A stretch of DNA of 64,000 nucleotides from Rhizobium leguminosarum bv. trifolii WSM2297 (GCF_000271845.1 NZ_JH719393.1:1518442-1582441), one strand, 5' to 3'; shown: positions 16,750 to 26,553, counted from the stretch's first letter. Numbers and translations: made by a program. The notes: a model not told the origin generated them from the sequence alone.

Positions 16750-18561
16750 TCAGGCTATCGGACTGCTGGCGCTGATATAGTTGCGCCAGCCACCGAACTC
16801 GGTGATCTCTCGCCCACCGGCGACGGCATGACCCTCGCAAAGAAATCCCGTAAGGCAACTCCCATCGTTCAGGGTGATCTTACCCACGCCAAGCGGCGCC
16901 GGAATGTTCTGAACGAAACTTGCGAATGCCGTCGGTGGGAGCGCCCAGACTTCGATTTCCACGCCATTGCCCGTAAAGCCCGGATCGCGAACCAACCCCG
17001 GTTTGGGCGGGACGGTGCCATGGAGGGCAAAAAGCCGATAGCTGCCATCCGTCCGAGCTGTTTTCAACCTATATCCGCCCGCGCGCGTCAGCTCGTGGTT
17101 CAGCGGCATATCCGTCAGATGCGCGCCGACAACCACGATCGGCATGAAGTCATCGGCGGGAGGTTTAACGCGGCTTGCCTCCGGCAAGGCGACCTTGCGG
17201 TCCTTACCCATGCCGGCATTCGCCGCCCGGTGCATGGCATCGGCGAAGGGGGCAAGCGCGTCATCGGTGAAGGCGGGACCGATCAGGGTCACGCCGGCCG
17301 GGAGATGACCGTTGGCGTCGAAGCCGATCGGAACGGCGATCGCCGCGCAATCGAGCAGATTGACGAAATTGGTGTAGCGGCCGAAATGACCGTTTTTCAC
17401 AATCGGATCCGCCATCATTTCTTCGACCGTGTAGGTGGTCGGCGAGGTGGGCAGCATCAGGATATCGACCTTTTCCCATTCCTTCCCGGTCTTTTGACGC
17501 AGCGCTTCGAGCTTGTACCGGCCTTCGAAAGCGGCGACCGCGTCATAGGCTTTCGCGCCCTCGATGATGATGCGAACCGTCGGGTCGAAGTCGGCGGCAT
17601 TGGTGGCAAGGAAATCCTTCACCGCCGCCAGCCGTTCGGCGACCCAGGGGCCGTTGTAGAGCAGCTCTGCCGCCTGCCGGAACGGCGCGTAGTCGAAGGG
17701 AACGATCGTGGCGCCGAGTGCGCGCGCTCTTTCGATCGCGGCGTCATAGAGAGCCTCGACGTGGCTGTTGCCGAAGAATTCCCGTTCTGCTCCGTCGAGC
17801 ACACCGATCCGCAAACCTGAGACGGGCAGGCAGGAGGCAACCGCCTTGCGCGAAAACGGATCGGCGGCATCGTAGCCCTCCATCACCTTGCGGATCGCGA
17901 CGCCGTCACCCACCGTTGCAGCAAAGACGGTGACGACATCAACGCTGCGGCATGCAGGCACGACGCCGACATTCGGCACCAGTCCCGGTGTCGGCTTGAT
18001 GCCGACGAGATTGTTGAAGGCAGCCGGTACGCGTCCGGAGCCCGCCGTGTCTGTGCCGAGCGCGAAGCTTGCCAGGCCCGAGGCGACGGCAACCGCCGAG
18101 CCGGAACTCGAGCCGCCCGACACATAGTTCCTGTCGAAGACCGAGCGCGGCGCGCCATGAGGCGAGCGCGTGCCGTTGAGGCCGGTCGCAAACTGATCGA
18201 GGTTGGTCTTCCCGATCACGATCGCGCCTGCAGCCCGCAGTCTTGCAACGACGGTTGCGTCACTCTCGGGATCATAGGCGAAAGCGGGGCACGCGGCCGT
18301 GCTCGGCAGCCCCTCCACATCGATATTGTCCTTGACGGCGAAAGGAATGCCCCAGAGCGGCAGGCTGTTCGGCTCAGGTGCCCGCTCCATCAGCGCGCGT
18401 GCTTCGGCCCGCAGTGCTTCATCAGGCGTCGGCGTGATGAAGATTGCAGGATCCTCCGAGGCTGCGCGACGGACAATGATGGTCTCGACAAGGTCGAGCG
18501 GGGTTTGGCCGGTAGAATAGGCTGCGCGAAGGCTGGTGAGATCAAGAATGGTCGGCAGCAT
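16750..18561 (-). CDS. atzF: Allophanate hydrolase
   Basis: Protein of 603 residues, full length for the family. The N-terminal amidase domain shows the Ser-cisSer-Lys set (lysine in FAVKDNIDVEG near residue 77, serines in GGSSSGSAVAVASG). The C-terminal domain of about 150 residues (FMPIVVVGAHLTDMPLNHEL ... GWRNYISASSP) is the decarboxylating domain of AtzF-type enzymes. It converts allophanate to two carbonate and two ammonia equivalents in the cytoplasm. Last step of guanidine assimilation here; three bases separate it from the carboxylase gene. Confidence 0.92.
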   Translation of the reverse strand: MLPTILDLTSLRAAYSTGQTPLDLVETIIVRRAASEDPAIFITPTPDEALRAEARALMERAPEPNSLPLWGIPFAVKDNIDVEGLPSTAACPAFAYDPESDATVVARLRAAGAIVIGKTNLDQFATGLNGTRSPHGAPRSVFDRNYVSGGSSSGSAVAVASGLASFALGTDTAGSGRVPAAFNNLVGIKPTPGLVPNVGVVPACRSVDVVTVFAATVGDGVAIRKVMEGYDAADPFSRKAVASCLPVSGLRIGVLDGAEREFFGNSHVEALYDAAIERARALGATIVPFDYAPFRQAAELLYNGPWVAERLAAVKDFLATNAADFDPTVRIIIEGAKAYDAVAAFEGRYKLEALRQKTGKEWEKVDILMLPTSPTTYTVEEMMADPIVKNGHFGRYTNFVNLLDCAAIAVPIGFDANGHLPAGVTLIGPAFTDDALAPFADAMHRAANAGMGKDRKVALPEASRVKPPADDFMPIVVVGAHLTDMPLNHELTRAGGYRLKTARTDGSYRLFALHGTVPPKPGLVRDPGFTGNGVEIEVWALPPTAFASFVQNIPAPLGVGKITLNDGSCLTGFLCEGHAVAGGREITEFGGWRNYISASSPIA

Positions 18562-18564
18562 GGT

Positions 18565-21500
18565 TCAGCATTCCTCCAGAACAACAATGATATCGCCCGC
18601 TTTGACATTGCGTCCGGGGCCGGCGCGCAGGTCGCGGACGCGGCCAGCCGCATGTGCGGTGACGTTGATTTCCATCTTCATGGATTCGATAATGGCAAGC
18701 GTGTCGCCGGCTGCAACCGGTGCCCCCGGCTCCACCAGCAGTTTCCAGATATTGCCGGGCACGGCGCTGGCAACACCGAAGCAGCCTTCCGGGATATCTC
18801 CATCCGGACTTTCGCCCGTGCCCTCGTCGGTAATGAAACTATCGAGACCAGCCTCCTTCCAGCGCTGGCGTTCGGCCTCGAAGGCCGCCTGTTGTCTTGC
18901 CTTGAAGGCCCGGATCGAGGCCGAATTAGCCTGTAACTCTCTCTCATAGGCGGCATAAGAGAATTCCGCCTCCTCGATCCGGACGGGATAGCCGCCATGG
19001 GGGAAGGCACTGCGGGCTTCCGCCAGTTCCTGGTGGCTGACCGGGAAGAAGCGGATCTGATCGAAGAAATCGAGCAGCCACGGTTTGTCCTTGGCGAAGA
19101 CCGGCGTCTGCCGCCATGTATTCCATACCTGAATAGTGCGGCCGAAGAGCTGGTAGCCCCCAGGGCCTTCCATGCCGTAGATACACATATAGGCCCCACC
19201 GATGCCGACGGCATTTTCAGGCGTCCACGTGCGGGCCGGATTGTACTTCGTCGTTACCAACCGATGGCGCGGATCGACCGGCGTCGCGACCGGTGCGCCG
19301 AGATAGACGTCGCCGAGGCCGAGCACGAGGTAGCTCGCATCGAAGACGACGTCCCGCACGGCCTGCTCGTCTGCCAGCCCGTTGATGCGGCGGATGAACT
19401 CGATGTTGTCAGGGCACCAGGGCGCGTTCGGCCGCACGAGTTCCTGATATTTGCGCATGGCAAGTTCCGCATCGGGATCGTTCCAGGAAAGCGGCAGGTG
19501 CACGATGCGGCTCGGTACCTTGACTTCCTGGGCTGCCGGCAGGTTCGCCTCGATTTCGGCCAGCAGGCCGAGCAGGCGGTTGCGGGTCAAGGCCGTGCCA
19601 TCGTAGTGAATCTGCAGCGAGCGGATGCCAGGGGTGAGATCGATCACGCCGGGCAGACGCGCCTGCGAGACGGCCTGCATCAAAAGATGCACCCGCAGCC
19701 GCAGAGCGATATCGAGCGTCATCGGCCCGTATTCGACCAGCAGATTGTCATCGCCCTGCCGGCGGTAGACGACCGAGACAGGGCCGTCATCGCGCTTGCC
19801 GACAATCGGCGACCCCGCTTCTTCCTTCCCCCGATGCACGACCGGGCCGGCCACCGGATCTTCGGGCCGCGCGACGGGACGGAAGCGAATGCGATCACCC
19901 GGCTTGAACTGGCCCATCTTCCACTGCTCGTCGCGGGCAATCACCGCTGGGCAGACAAAGCCCCCGAGGCTCGGCCCGTCCGGTCCGAGGATGATCGGCA
20001 TGTCGCCGGTAAAGTCGATCGCGCCGATCGCATAAGCGTTGTCATGCAGGTTGGAGGGATGAAGACCGGCCTCGCCCCCATCACTTCGCGCCCATTTCGG
20101 TGCCGGACCGATGAGACGAACGCCGGTGCGCGCGCTGTTGAAATGCACCTCGTAGTCCGTCGAAAACAGGGCCTCGATATCGCCGTCCTGGAAAAAATCT
20201 GGCGCGCCATGCGGACCGTAGACGACGCCGACCTCCCATTCACGCGTCAGTTTCGGCGGCTCTGTCGCCGGCTTCGCCGGTTCTGCGGCGGCATGACGGG
20301 CAAGATGCAGCACATGGCCGGTCTTCAGCGTGCCGGTGGCATTGCCGCCGAATTGGCCGAGCCCGAAGGTGGCGCGCGAGCCGAGCACGACGGGGGCGGC
20401 AAAACCGCCCGCCACGGCGAGGTAAGCCCGCTGCCCTGGCCCGTCGATGCTACCGATCGACAGGGTCTGGCCGGCGCGGATGGTGACGGGCTCACCGTGA
20501 GGCAGCTTCACGCCGTCGGCGCTCATCGCCATGCTGGCGCCGGCAAGCGCAACCACTGTGTCGGTATGGAATTTAAGCAGCGGTCCGGAGACCGTCAGCT
20601 CCAGTGCCGCGACCATGTCGCCGTTGCCGACGAGACGGTTGGCATGACGGAACGAGCGCTCGTCCATCGGACCGCTCGGCGGCACGCCGACATGCCAGAG
20701 GCCAAGCCTGCCCGGCAATTCCTGAATGCTCGACTGCGCGCCCGGGGCGATCACCTCGATAACGTCCGGCACGAAGGAAAAGTCCCGCAGCGCGGTCGTC
20801 GCCACCTTACCGCTGGCAAGAAGTTCGGAGCTGGCGATGGCGCGCAAATAATCGAGATTGGTCTCGATGCCCGATATCAATGTGCCGGAGAGTGCTGCCT
20901 TCAGCTTCTCGATTGCCGCCGGACGATCCTCCGCGGAAACGATCAGCTTGGCGAGCATCGGATCGTAGAAAGGCGTTACCTCCGTGCCGGTCTCGATCCA
21001 GCCGTCGAGACGGACATCTTCAGGGAAGACAACCTCCGTCAGCAGGCCGGCGCTCGGACGGAAGTCGGCATGCGGCATCTCGGCATAGACGCGCACTTCG
21101 ATCGCCGCCCCTTTCGGCTGCAGCGCCTCAGTGCCCGAAAGCACGTCCTCGCCGGCGGCCTGGCGGATCATCCACTCGACCAGATCGATCCCGAACACCG
21201 CTTCGGTGACGGGATGTTCGACCTGCAGGCGTGTGTTCACCTCGAGGAAGTAGAATTCCTCACGTACGGGATCATAGATGAATTCGACGGTGCCGGCGGA
21301 TTCGTAGGAGACCGCCGAGCCGAGGTCGACGGCCGCCTTGTGCAGGCGGGCGCGGATTGCGGCTGAAAGACCGGGGGCGGGGGTCTCCTCGACCACCTTC
21401 TGGTTCCGCCGCTGCAGTGAGCAGTCGCGCTCGCCGAGCGCGATGACCTTGCCTTTGCCATTGCCAAAGATCTGCACCTCGACATGCCTTGCATCGGCGA

Positions 21501-22104
21501 CAAAACGCTCGATATAAACACGCGCATCGCCGAAGCTTGCCCGCGCGGTGCGCTGCACGCTTTCGAAGCACGCCTTCAGGCCTTCGGCATCGACGCATAG
21601 CTGCATGCCGATGCCGCCGCCGCCGGCCGTGCTTTTCAGCATCACGGGATAGCCGATCGTTTCGGCCGCAGCGAGTGCTTCCTCGGCGCTCGACAGCAGG
21701 CTCGTGCCGGGCAGCAAAGGCACGCCGCTCGCGTTGGCAAGCTCGCGCGCCGTATGCTTCAGGCCGAAGGCAGATAGGTGCTCAGGCCGCGGCCCGATGA
21801 AGGCGATGCCTTCGGCGGCAAGCCGCTCGGCAAAGCCGATATTTTCAGACAGGAAGCCGTAGCCCGGATGTACTGCCTCGGCCCCTGTTGCCCTGCAGGC
21901 GGCAATGACCGCATCAACATTGAGATAGCTTTCATTGGCGGGCGCCGGGCCGAGCCGCACCGCTTCATCCGCCATCATCGCAGGTCTCGCGAAACGGTCG
22001 GCATCGGAATAGACGGCGATCGAGGAAATGCCCATGCTCTTCAGGGTCTTGATGACCCGGATGGCGATTTCGCCCCGGTTGGCGATCAGGACTTTCTTGA
22101 ACAT
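18565..22104 (-). CDS. Guanidine carboxylase (often annotated urea carboxylase)
   Basis: Protein of 1179 residues. The biotin carboxylase domain occupies the N-terminus (MFKKVLIANRGEIAIRVIKT, ATP-grasp GGGGIGMQ, FLEVNTRLQVEH), the centre holds AHS2 and AHS1 (KipA/KipI-like) domains, and the C-terminus carries the biotinyl domain with ESMKME (biotinyl lysine near residue 1141). It carboxylates its substrate with ATP and bicarbonate. Proteins of this operon type act on guanidine rather than urea; the guanidine-I riboswitch and the two DUF1989 genes here support that. The ATG at 22104 follows the upstream stop by two bases. Confidence 0.92.
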   Translation of the reverse strand: MFKKVLIANRGEIAIRVIKTLKSMGISSIAVYSDADRFARPAMMADEAVRLGPAPANESYLNVDAVIAACRATGAEAVHPGYGFLSENIGFAERLAAEGIAFIGPRPEHLSAFGLKHTARELANASGVPLLPGTSLLSSAEEALAAAETIGYPVMLKSTAGGGGIGMQLCVDAEGLKACFESVQRTARASFGDARVYIERFVADARHVEVQIFGNGKGKVIALGERDCSLQRRNQKVVEETPAPGLSAAIRARLHKAAVDLGSAVSYESAGTVEFIYDPVREEFYFLEVNTRLQVEHPVTEAVFGIDLVEWMIRQAAGEDVLSGTEALQPKGAAIEVRVYAEMPHADFRPSAGLLTEVVFPEDVRLDGWIETGTEVTPFYDPMLAKLIVSAEDRPAAIEKLKAALSGTLISGIETNLDYLRAIASSELLASGKVATTALRDFSFVPDVIEVIAPGAQSSIQELPGRLGLWHVGVPPSGPMDERSFRHANRLVGNGDMVAALELTVSGPLLKFHTDTVVALAGASMAMSADGVKLPHGEPVTIRAGQTLSIGSIDGPGQRAYLAVAGGFAAPVVLGSRATFGLGQFGGNATGTLKTGHVLHLARHAAAEPAKPATEPPKLTREWEVGVVYGPHGAPDFFQDGDIEALFSTDYEVHFNSARTGVRLIGPAPKWARSDGGEAGLHPSNLHDNAYAIGAIDFTGDMPIILGPDGPSLGGFVCPAVIARDEQWKMGQFKPGDRIRFRPVARPEDPVAGPVVHRGKEEAGSPIVGKRDDGPVSVVYRRQGDDNLLVEYGPMTLDIALRLRVHLLMQAVSQARLPGVIDLTPGIRSLQIHYDGTALTRNRLLGLLAEIEANLPAAQEVKVPSRIVHLPLSWNDPDAELAMRKYQELVRPNAPWCPDNIEFIRRINGLADEQAVRDVVFDASYLVLGLGDVYLGAPVATPVDPRHRLVTTKYNPARTWTPENAVGIGGAYMCIYGMEGPGGYQLFGRTIQVWNTWRQTPVFAKDKPWLLDFFDQIRFFPVSHQELAEARSAFPHGGYPVRIEEAEFSYAAYERELQANSASIRAFKARQQAAFEAERQRWKEAGLDSFITDEGTGESPDGDIPEGCFGVASAVPGNIWKLLVEPGAPVAAGDTLAIIESMKMEINVTAHAAGRVRDLRAGPGRNVKAGDIIVVLEEC

Positions 22105-22106
22105 GC

Positions 22107-22757
22107 TCAGTCCTCGCCATCCCAAATCAACACCCGGATCGGCGTCGGATCAAAACCGTTGCACGGGTTGTTGATCTGCGGGCAATTAGAGATGACGCAG
22201 AGCACGTCCATCTCGGCGACGAGCTCGACATAGTCGCCCGGCGCGGAGATGCCGTCGACGATGGTCATTTCGCCATTCGGCTTGATCGGAACATTCATGA
22301 AGAAGTTGATGTTCGGCACGATGTCGCGTTTGCCCATGCCGTGCTTGCTGATCTCGAGGACGAAGTTGTCGCGGCAGGCATGCAGGTATTTCGTGCCATG
22401 GCCGAAACGCACCGTGTTGCTCTCGCAGGAGCAGGCGCCGGCGGAGGTGTCATGGCGGCCGCAGCTGTTGGCCGTCATGGTCAGCATGACATTGCCTTCG
22501 TTCGACATGATCTTCGTGCCAATGCCGATATAGGCGGCACCCTGCATGCGCATCGTATCCTGATTGGAATAGCGCTCGGAAAAACCGTCGGCACGGTAGA
22601 AGAGCGTGTCGATCGCCTGCTGGCCAAGACTGTCTTCGATGCGGATCGTCTGGCCCTTGCGCACGATACCGGACCACGGGGCTTCGGCCGCGATGAAATG
22701 GTCCTGCACGGCATTTTGCAGGTTACGGGCAGGGGAGGTCTGGATGAAATCGGACAT
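22107..22757 (-). CDS. Carboxyguanidine deiminase subunit (DUF1989, urea-carboxylase-associated type 2)
   Basis: Protein of 216 residues, DUF1989 family. Conserved elements are IEDSLGQQAIDTLFYRAD, SNEGNVMLTMTANSCGRHDTSAGACS and INFFMNVPIKPNGEM. Such proteins, once called urea-carboxylase-associated, form the heteromeric carboxyguanidine deiminase CgdAB that turns carboxyguanidine into allophanate and ammonia. Lies 10 bp after the partner subunit. I do not assign the A or B letter from memory. Confidence 0.85.
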   Translation of the reverse strand: MSDFIQTSPARNLQNAVQDHFIAAEAPWSGIVRKGQTIRIEDSLGQQAIDTLFYRADGFSERYSNQDTMRMQGAAYIGIGTKIMSNEGNVMLTMTANSCGRHDTSAGACSCESNTVRFGHGTKYLHACRDNFVLEISKHGMGKRDIVPNINFFMNVPIKPNGEMTIVDGISAPGDYVELVAEMDVLCVISNCPQINNPCNGFDPTPIRVLIWDGED

Positions 22758-22767
22758 CGTCTTTTCC

Positions 22768-23589
22768 TCAGGCCTGCATCAGGGCGTTGTTCTCGAAACC
22801 GCGCACGGCTTCGGCCGTTGCCGTACGGCAAAGATCATCGGCAGCCGCACTTGCCGCCTTGTAACGGGTGATGGCGACAGGCTTCGGCTGATATGTGGGA
22901 TCCGGGTCGAGCGGATGCGGGCAAGTGGAAAAGCCGACCAGCATGTCCATCTCGGCGCGCAATTCGACATAGTCGCCGCTGTTGGAGCGCTTGCTCTGCC
23001 AGCCGAAACCTCCGCTCTCGGCCAGGCGGACGGGCGCGAAAAAATTGAGGATGCCGGGAATATCGCGCCTGTCGAGGCCGAGCTTGACGGCGACGAGGAT
23101 CAGGTTATCGCGCGTATTGCGGGTTTTCTCGCCGGGATATTTCGCGGCATTCGAGGCGGCCGTCGAGCCGCCCATCAGGCAGTCATGGGCGCCAGAACTG
23201 TCCTCAATCATCGAGAACATGACGCGGCCCATATCGGAAAAGATAACCCGCCCCTTGCCGAGTGCCGTCGTCCACTGGACCTTGGCAGTATCGACGAGAT
23301 TGATCCGCTCGCTGGTATCGCCGGCATTCCAGGCAACGAGGGCCACGGTGGAATTTCCCTCGCCCTGGTCGATGCGGATCGCTTCGCCACGCAGAAGCTT
23401 CATTGCCCAGTACCAGCCGCCGGCAATGGTCTCCTGATGAATGACGGCAGCGGCATCGATGGCCGGTGCCGGCAGCGGGCTTGGGCCGGGAAGCGCCTTG
23501 GGCGCAAATTCCAGACCCTTCTTCTGGTGCTCCTCATAGCGCGCGCGATTGGCGGCGATCTCTTCTGGCGAGCGTCTCACATGCATCAT
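22768..23589 (-). CDS. Carboxyguanidine deiminase subunit (DUF1989, urea-carboxylase-associated type 1)
   Basis: Protein of 273 residues, DUF1989 family with an N-terminal extension (RSPEEIAANRARYEEHQKKG). Conserved core: GEAIRIDQGEGNSTVALVAWNAGD, VIFSDMGRVMFSMIEDSSGAHDCLMGG and LNFFAPVRL. Partner of the shorter DUF1989 protein encoded next. Its ATG overlaps the stop of the ATPase gene by four bases, showing that uptake and catabolism are translationally linked. Confidence 0.85.
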   Translation of the reverse strand: MMHVRRSPEEIAANRARYEEHQKKGLEFAPKALPGPSPLPAPAIDAAAVIHQETIAGGWYWAMKLLRGEAIRIDQGEGNSTVALVAWNAGDTSERINLVDTAKVQWTTALGKGRVIFSDMGRVMFSMIEDSSGAHDCLMGGSTAASNAAKYPGEKTRNTRDNLILVAVKLGLDRRDIPGILNFFAPVRLAESGGFGWQSKRSNSGDYVELRAEMDMLVGFSTCPHPLDPDPTYQPKPVAITRYKAASAAADDLCRTATAEAVRGFENNALMQA

Positions 23590-24410
23590 AGCTTCTCTCC
23601 TGACGGTGCCAGGTCGTCCCGGCTGTGCCCCAGGGAAGCGACCGGGCCGTCCCGGTCGGGGCTGAAAATCGATGGCTGGCCGGCAAGGCGTGGCGGCCAG
23701 ATGGCAATATCCTTGGTGATGGTGGCGCCGTAGCGCTCCTTTTCTTCAGGCCGGTCGCGCCGGCGTTCGAAGGCGACGACGCGATTGGCCAGCGTGAACG
23801 CCTCGCGCATGTCATGCGTGACCATGACGACGGTCATCTGCGTTTCATGCCAGAGCCGCTTCATCAGCGTGTGGATCTCGGCGCGGATACCTGGATCGAG
23901 CGCACCGAAGGGTTCATCGAGCAACAGCACCTTCGGCTTCATGATGAGCGCCTGGGCGAGCGCCAGGCGTTGCTGCATGCCGCCGGAAAGCTGGGCCGGA
24001 TATTTGTCCTCCGAACCATCGAGCCCGACCTCGGCAATCAGCTGCCGCGCTTCCTCGATGGCGGTCCGGCGTGCGGCGCCGAAAAGCTTGGCCTTGTAGC
24101 GCGCAGCGGTAAATTCCTTGCCGAGCAGCACATTGCCAAGCACCGTCAGGTGCTGAAAGACGGAATAACGCTGGAAGACGACGCCGCGATCCGATCCCGG
24201 CTCCGGCGGCAGCGGCTCGCCGTCGAGCAGGATCTTGCCCTTCGTCGGCTGCTCCTGGCCGAGCAGCATGCGCAAGAAGGTGCTCTTGCCGCAACCGGAG
24301 GGGCCGACAAGGGCGATGAAAGCACGCGAGGCGACAGTCAGGGACACGTTCTCGAGCACGATCTGGTCGCCATATTCCTTCCAGACCATTTCTATCTTCA
24401 ACTCGCTCAT
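23586..24410 (-). CDS. Guanidine-type ABC importer, ATP-binding protein
   Basis: Protein of 274 residues with Walker A GPSGCGKST, Q-loop QRYSVFQ, signature SGGMQQRLALAQAL, Walker B LLLDEPFGALDP and H-loop VTHDMREAF. SsuB/TauB-like ATPase with a C-terminal extension typical of this guanidine cluster. ATG 24410 overlaps the permease stop by four bases; the longer upstream frame lies inside the permease gene. Placement between importer and deiminase genes indicates guanidine uptake. Confidence 0.88.
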   Translation of the reverse strand: MSELKIEMVWKEYGDQIVLENVSLTVASRAFIALVGPSGCGKSTFLRMLLGQEQPTKGKILLDGEPLPPEPGSDRGVVFQRYSVFQHLTVLGNVLLGKEFTAARYKAKLFGAARRTAIEEARQLIAEVGLDGSEDKYPAQLSGGMQQRLALAQALIMKPKVLLLDEPFGALDPGIRAEIHTLMKRLWHETQMTVVMVTHDMREAFTLANRVVAFERRRDRPEEKERYGATITKDIAIWPPRLAGQPSIFSPDRDGPVASLGHSRDDLAPSGEKL

Positions 24411-25225
24411 GCCTGCTTCTCCAGCTCCGACCAGGGGAAGACGGCGATGCGCAGGCGATCGAGGAGGGTGTTCATGACGACGGCAAGCAGGGTGATCCAG
24501 ATGACATAAGGAAAGATGATATCCATCGAAAGATAACGGCGGACGAGGAAGATGCGGTAGCCGAGGCCGGAATCCGACGAGATCGCTTCGGCCGCGATCA
24601 GGAACAGCCAAGCCGGGCCGAGTTGCAGTCTGAGGCAGGTGATCAGCCGTGGCAGGATCTGCGGCAGCACGACACGCAGGCCGATCTGCCAGGAGGAGCC
24701 GCCAAGCGTCTCAGCCTTGACGATCTGTTCGCGCGGCAATTCCAGCGCCTTCAGCGCGAGATCACGGATCATCGCCGGCGCAACACCGATGACGATGAGA
24801 GCGATCTTCGATGTTTCTCCGAGCCCCATGACGATGAAGAGGATCGGCAGCAGCGCCAAGGGTGGCACCATGGAAATGACGGCGACGAAAGGAGCAAGCA
24901 GCGCCCTGAGATATGGCAGCATGCCGATCAGCATGCCGATGATGAGTGCCATCGCTGTCGAGATGCCGAGGCCGGAGAGCAGGCGGATAAGGCTTGCGCC
25001 CGTGTCCGACCAGAGCAGAAACTCACCGGTACGCGGGTCGGCGACGAAGGCCAGTCGGTTGATCGCATCGGCAAAGCCGGCAAGGCTCGGCAGAAGCTTA
25101 TCATTGGCGTTTTCCGCCAGCCGCGCGGCCGAGCCGAAGGCATAGGCAAGGGCGAGCAGCACGAAGGGCAGCATCATCAAGGCGAGCTGGGCGCCTCGGC
25201 TCGGCCTCGTGTTGATCCAGCGCAT
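24407..25225 (-). CDS. Guanidine-type ABC importer, permease
   Basis: Protein of 272 residues, six membrane segments, BPD_transp_1 fold with the EAA loop KAETLGGSSWQIGLRVVLPQILPRL. Its large periplasmic loop after the first segment is usual for SsuC-like permeases. Coupled to the ATPase gene by a four-base overlap and 58 bp downstream of the binding protein. Confidence 0.88.
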   Translation of the reverse strand: MRWINTRPSRGAQLALMMLPFVLLALAYAFGSAARLAENANDKLLPSLAGFADAINRLAFVADPRTGEFLLWSDTGASLIRLLSGLGISTAMALIIGMLIGMLPYLRALLAPFVAVISMVPPLALLPILFIVMGLGETSKIALIVIGVAPAMIRDLALKALELPREQIVKAETLGGSSWQIGLRVVLPQILPRLITCLRLQLGPAWLFLIAAEAISSDSGLGYRIFLVRRYLSMDIIFPYVIWITLLAVVMNTLLDRLRIAVFPWSELEKQA

Positions 25226-25283
25226 GGGAATTGCTCCGCTGATGAAGGGGAGGGAGCGCGGGCAGACCGCGCCTCCGTTGCGA

Positions 25284-26357
25284 TCAGAGCGAACCGTCGG
25301 CGGCTGCCTTCATATAGGCCTCGGTGAAGCGTAGCTTCACATTGCCGGAGTCGCCCAGCACCTTGCCATCCGGCATTTCGATGCCGATGACATCAGCTGA
25401 CGGCGCGCCATTGCCGAGCAGTCCCTTTTCGAAAAGGAAGTTGCGCACCAGATCCATGGTCTTCGGCAGGCTGGGCGAAGCGGTAAAGGCAACGGCATCA
25501 CCCGGCTTGTCGAAGAGCTTGGTGGCGGCAAGCTGGGCTTCGAAGCCGGCGAGATCCGTGCCTGAAGCCGAGCCCATAGCCTCACGGGCCGCCTTGCCCT
25601 CTGCGGTGTCTGCCCGCAGCAGTGCGGCCGTCTCATACCAGATGCCGGCAAGCGCCTTGCCGAAGTTAGGGTTGTCCTTCAGTACGCCGCTATTGGCGAC
25701 CATCAGGTCAATGATTTCGCCCGGCACCTGCGAACTATCGAAAACCTTCTTGGCCGAGGGATCTTCGAGAATGGTGGAAACCAGCGGGTTCCAGGTGACG
25801 ACAGCGGTGACGTCGGGCGTCTTGTAGGCTGCGACCATGTCGGCGTCGGACGTGTTTACCACCTTCACGTCGCGTTCTGTCAGCTTGGCGCTTTCGAGCG
25901 CACGGGCGAGCAGATAATGCGAGACGGAGAATTCGACGAGATTGACGTTCTGACCCTTGATATCGGCAAGGCTCGCCTTGTCCTTCAGGATCACGGCGTC
26001 GTTGCCGTTCGAGAAGTCGCCGACGATCACGGCAGTCGTATCGACGCCGCCGGCGGCCGGGATCGACAACCCGTCCATATTGGTCAGCGTGACGGCATCG
26101 AAGGCGCCGGCCGTGTACTGGTTCATCGATTCCACGTAGTCGTTGAACTGCGTGACATCGATCTTGATACCGTATTTGTCAGCCCACTTCTTGACGATGC
26201 CGTGATCGGCAGCATAGCCCCAGGGCATCCAGCCGACATAGATAGACCAAGCCACCTTGAATTCGGTCTTCGTCTCCGCCTTCGCGACGGAAGCGAGCCC
26301 GAGCATCAGCGATACCGCCAGCGCTGTGGTGGAAGCAATTTTCGAAAAAGTCTGCAT
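25284..26357 (-). CDS. Guanidine-type ABC substrate-binding protein
   Basis: Protein of 357 residues with a Sec signal ending near VAKAE, followed by a periplasmic NMT1-like domain: FKVAWSIYVGWMPWGYAADHGIVKKWADKYG, VESMNQYTAGAFDAVTLTNMDG and PDVTAVVTWNPLVSTI. It is the first gene after the guanidine-I riboswitch. The start at 26357 (MQTFSK) has AGAAGGGGAA upstream. Ligand inferred from riboswitch and operon content: guanidine or a close relative. Confidence 0.88.
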   Translation of the reverse strand: MQTFSKIASTTALAVSLMLGLASVAKAETKTEFKVAWSIYVGWMPWGYAADHGIVKKWADKYGIKIDVTQFNDYVESMNQYTAGAFDAVTLTNMDGLSIPAAGGVDTTAVIVGDFSNGNDAVILKDKASLADIKGQNVNLVEFSVSHYLLARALESAKLTERDVKVVNTSDADMVAAYKTPDVTAVVTWNPLVSTILEDPSAKKVFDSSQVPGEIIDLMVANSGVLKDNPNFGKALAGIWYETAALLRADTAEGKAAREAMGSASGTDLAGFEAQLAATKLFDKPGDAVAFTASPSLPKTMDLVRNFLFEKGLLGNGAPSADVIGIEMPDGKVLGDSGNVKLRFTEAYMKAAADGSL

Positions 26358-26384
26358 TGAAATTCCCCTTCTGCTTTTCTTCAA

Positions 26385-26421
26385 AAGGGATCGGCAAAGA
26401 CCATCGTGCCACCAATCCCTT
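26385..26421 (-). terminator. Expression-platform hairpin of the guanidine-I riboswitch
   Basis: On the minus strand AAGGGATTGG (26421-26412) and CCGATCCCTT (26394-26385) form ten consecutive pairs (one G-T), followed by two more T residues, giving CCCTTTT. The 5' arm overlaps the 3' half of the likely riboswitch P1 helix, so ligand binding would disfavour this hairpin. The T-run is short; translational effects are possible too. Confidence 0.6.
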
Positions 26422-26540
26422 GGCTTACGAGGTCTCCCGGGCTTTTTTCCCGCCGTGCACCCGACGGGATTTCTCCCCCGCCGGTGGTGGCTCTCGGACC
26501 AGCCGCACTTCTTAAAAGCGCCGGAACCCTAGCCACCAAC
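26420..26540 (-). promoter_or_regulatory. Guanidine-I (ykkC) riboswitch
   Basis: The minus strand shows the conserved blocks in order: GGTGGCTAGGGTTCCGGC, then GGCTGGTCCGAGAGCC, then ACGGCGGG, A-rich loop, and CCCGGGAGACC. These are the hallmark segments of the ykkC subtype that binds guanidinium. It starts at the expected transcription start of the sigma-54 promoter and ends about 60 bp before the importer gene. Ligand binding should turn on expression of the whole guanidine operon. Confidence 0.93.
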
Positions 26541-26553
26541 TCGGCACATTACC

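Noticed and set aside
18997..21366. Long open frame (789 codons) on the plus strand
   Set aside because: It is exactly antisense to guanidine carboxylase, which has full family similarity; long antisense frames are common in GC-rich genes.
18565..22104. Annotation as urea carboxylase
   Set aside because: The guanidine-I riboswitch and two DUF1989 deiminase genes indicate guanidine as physiological substrate; urea activity may still exist as a side reaction.
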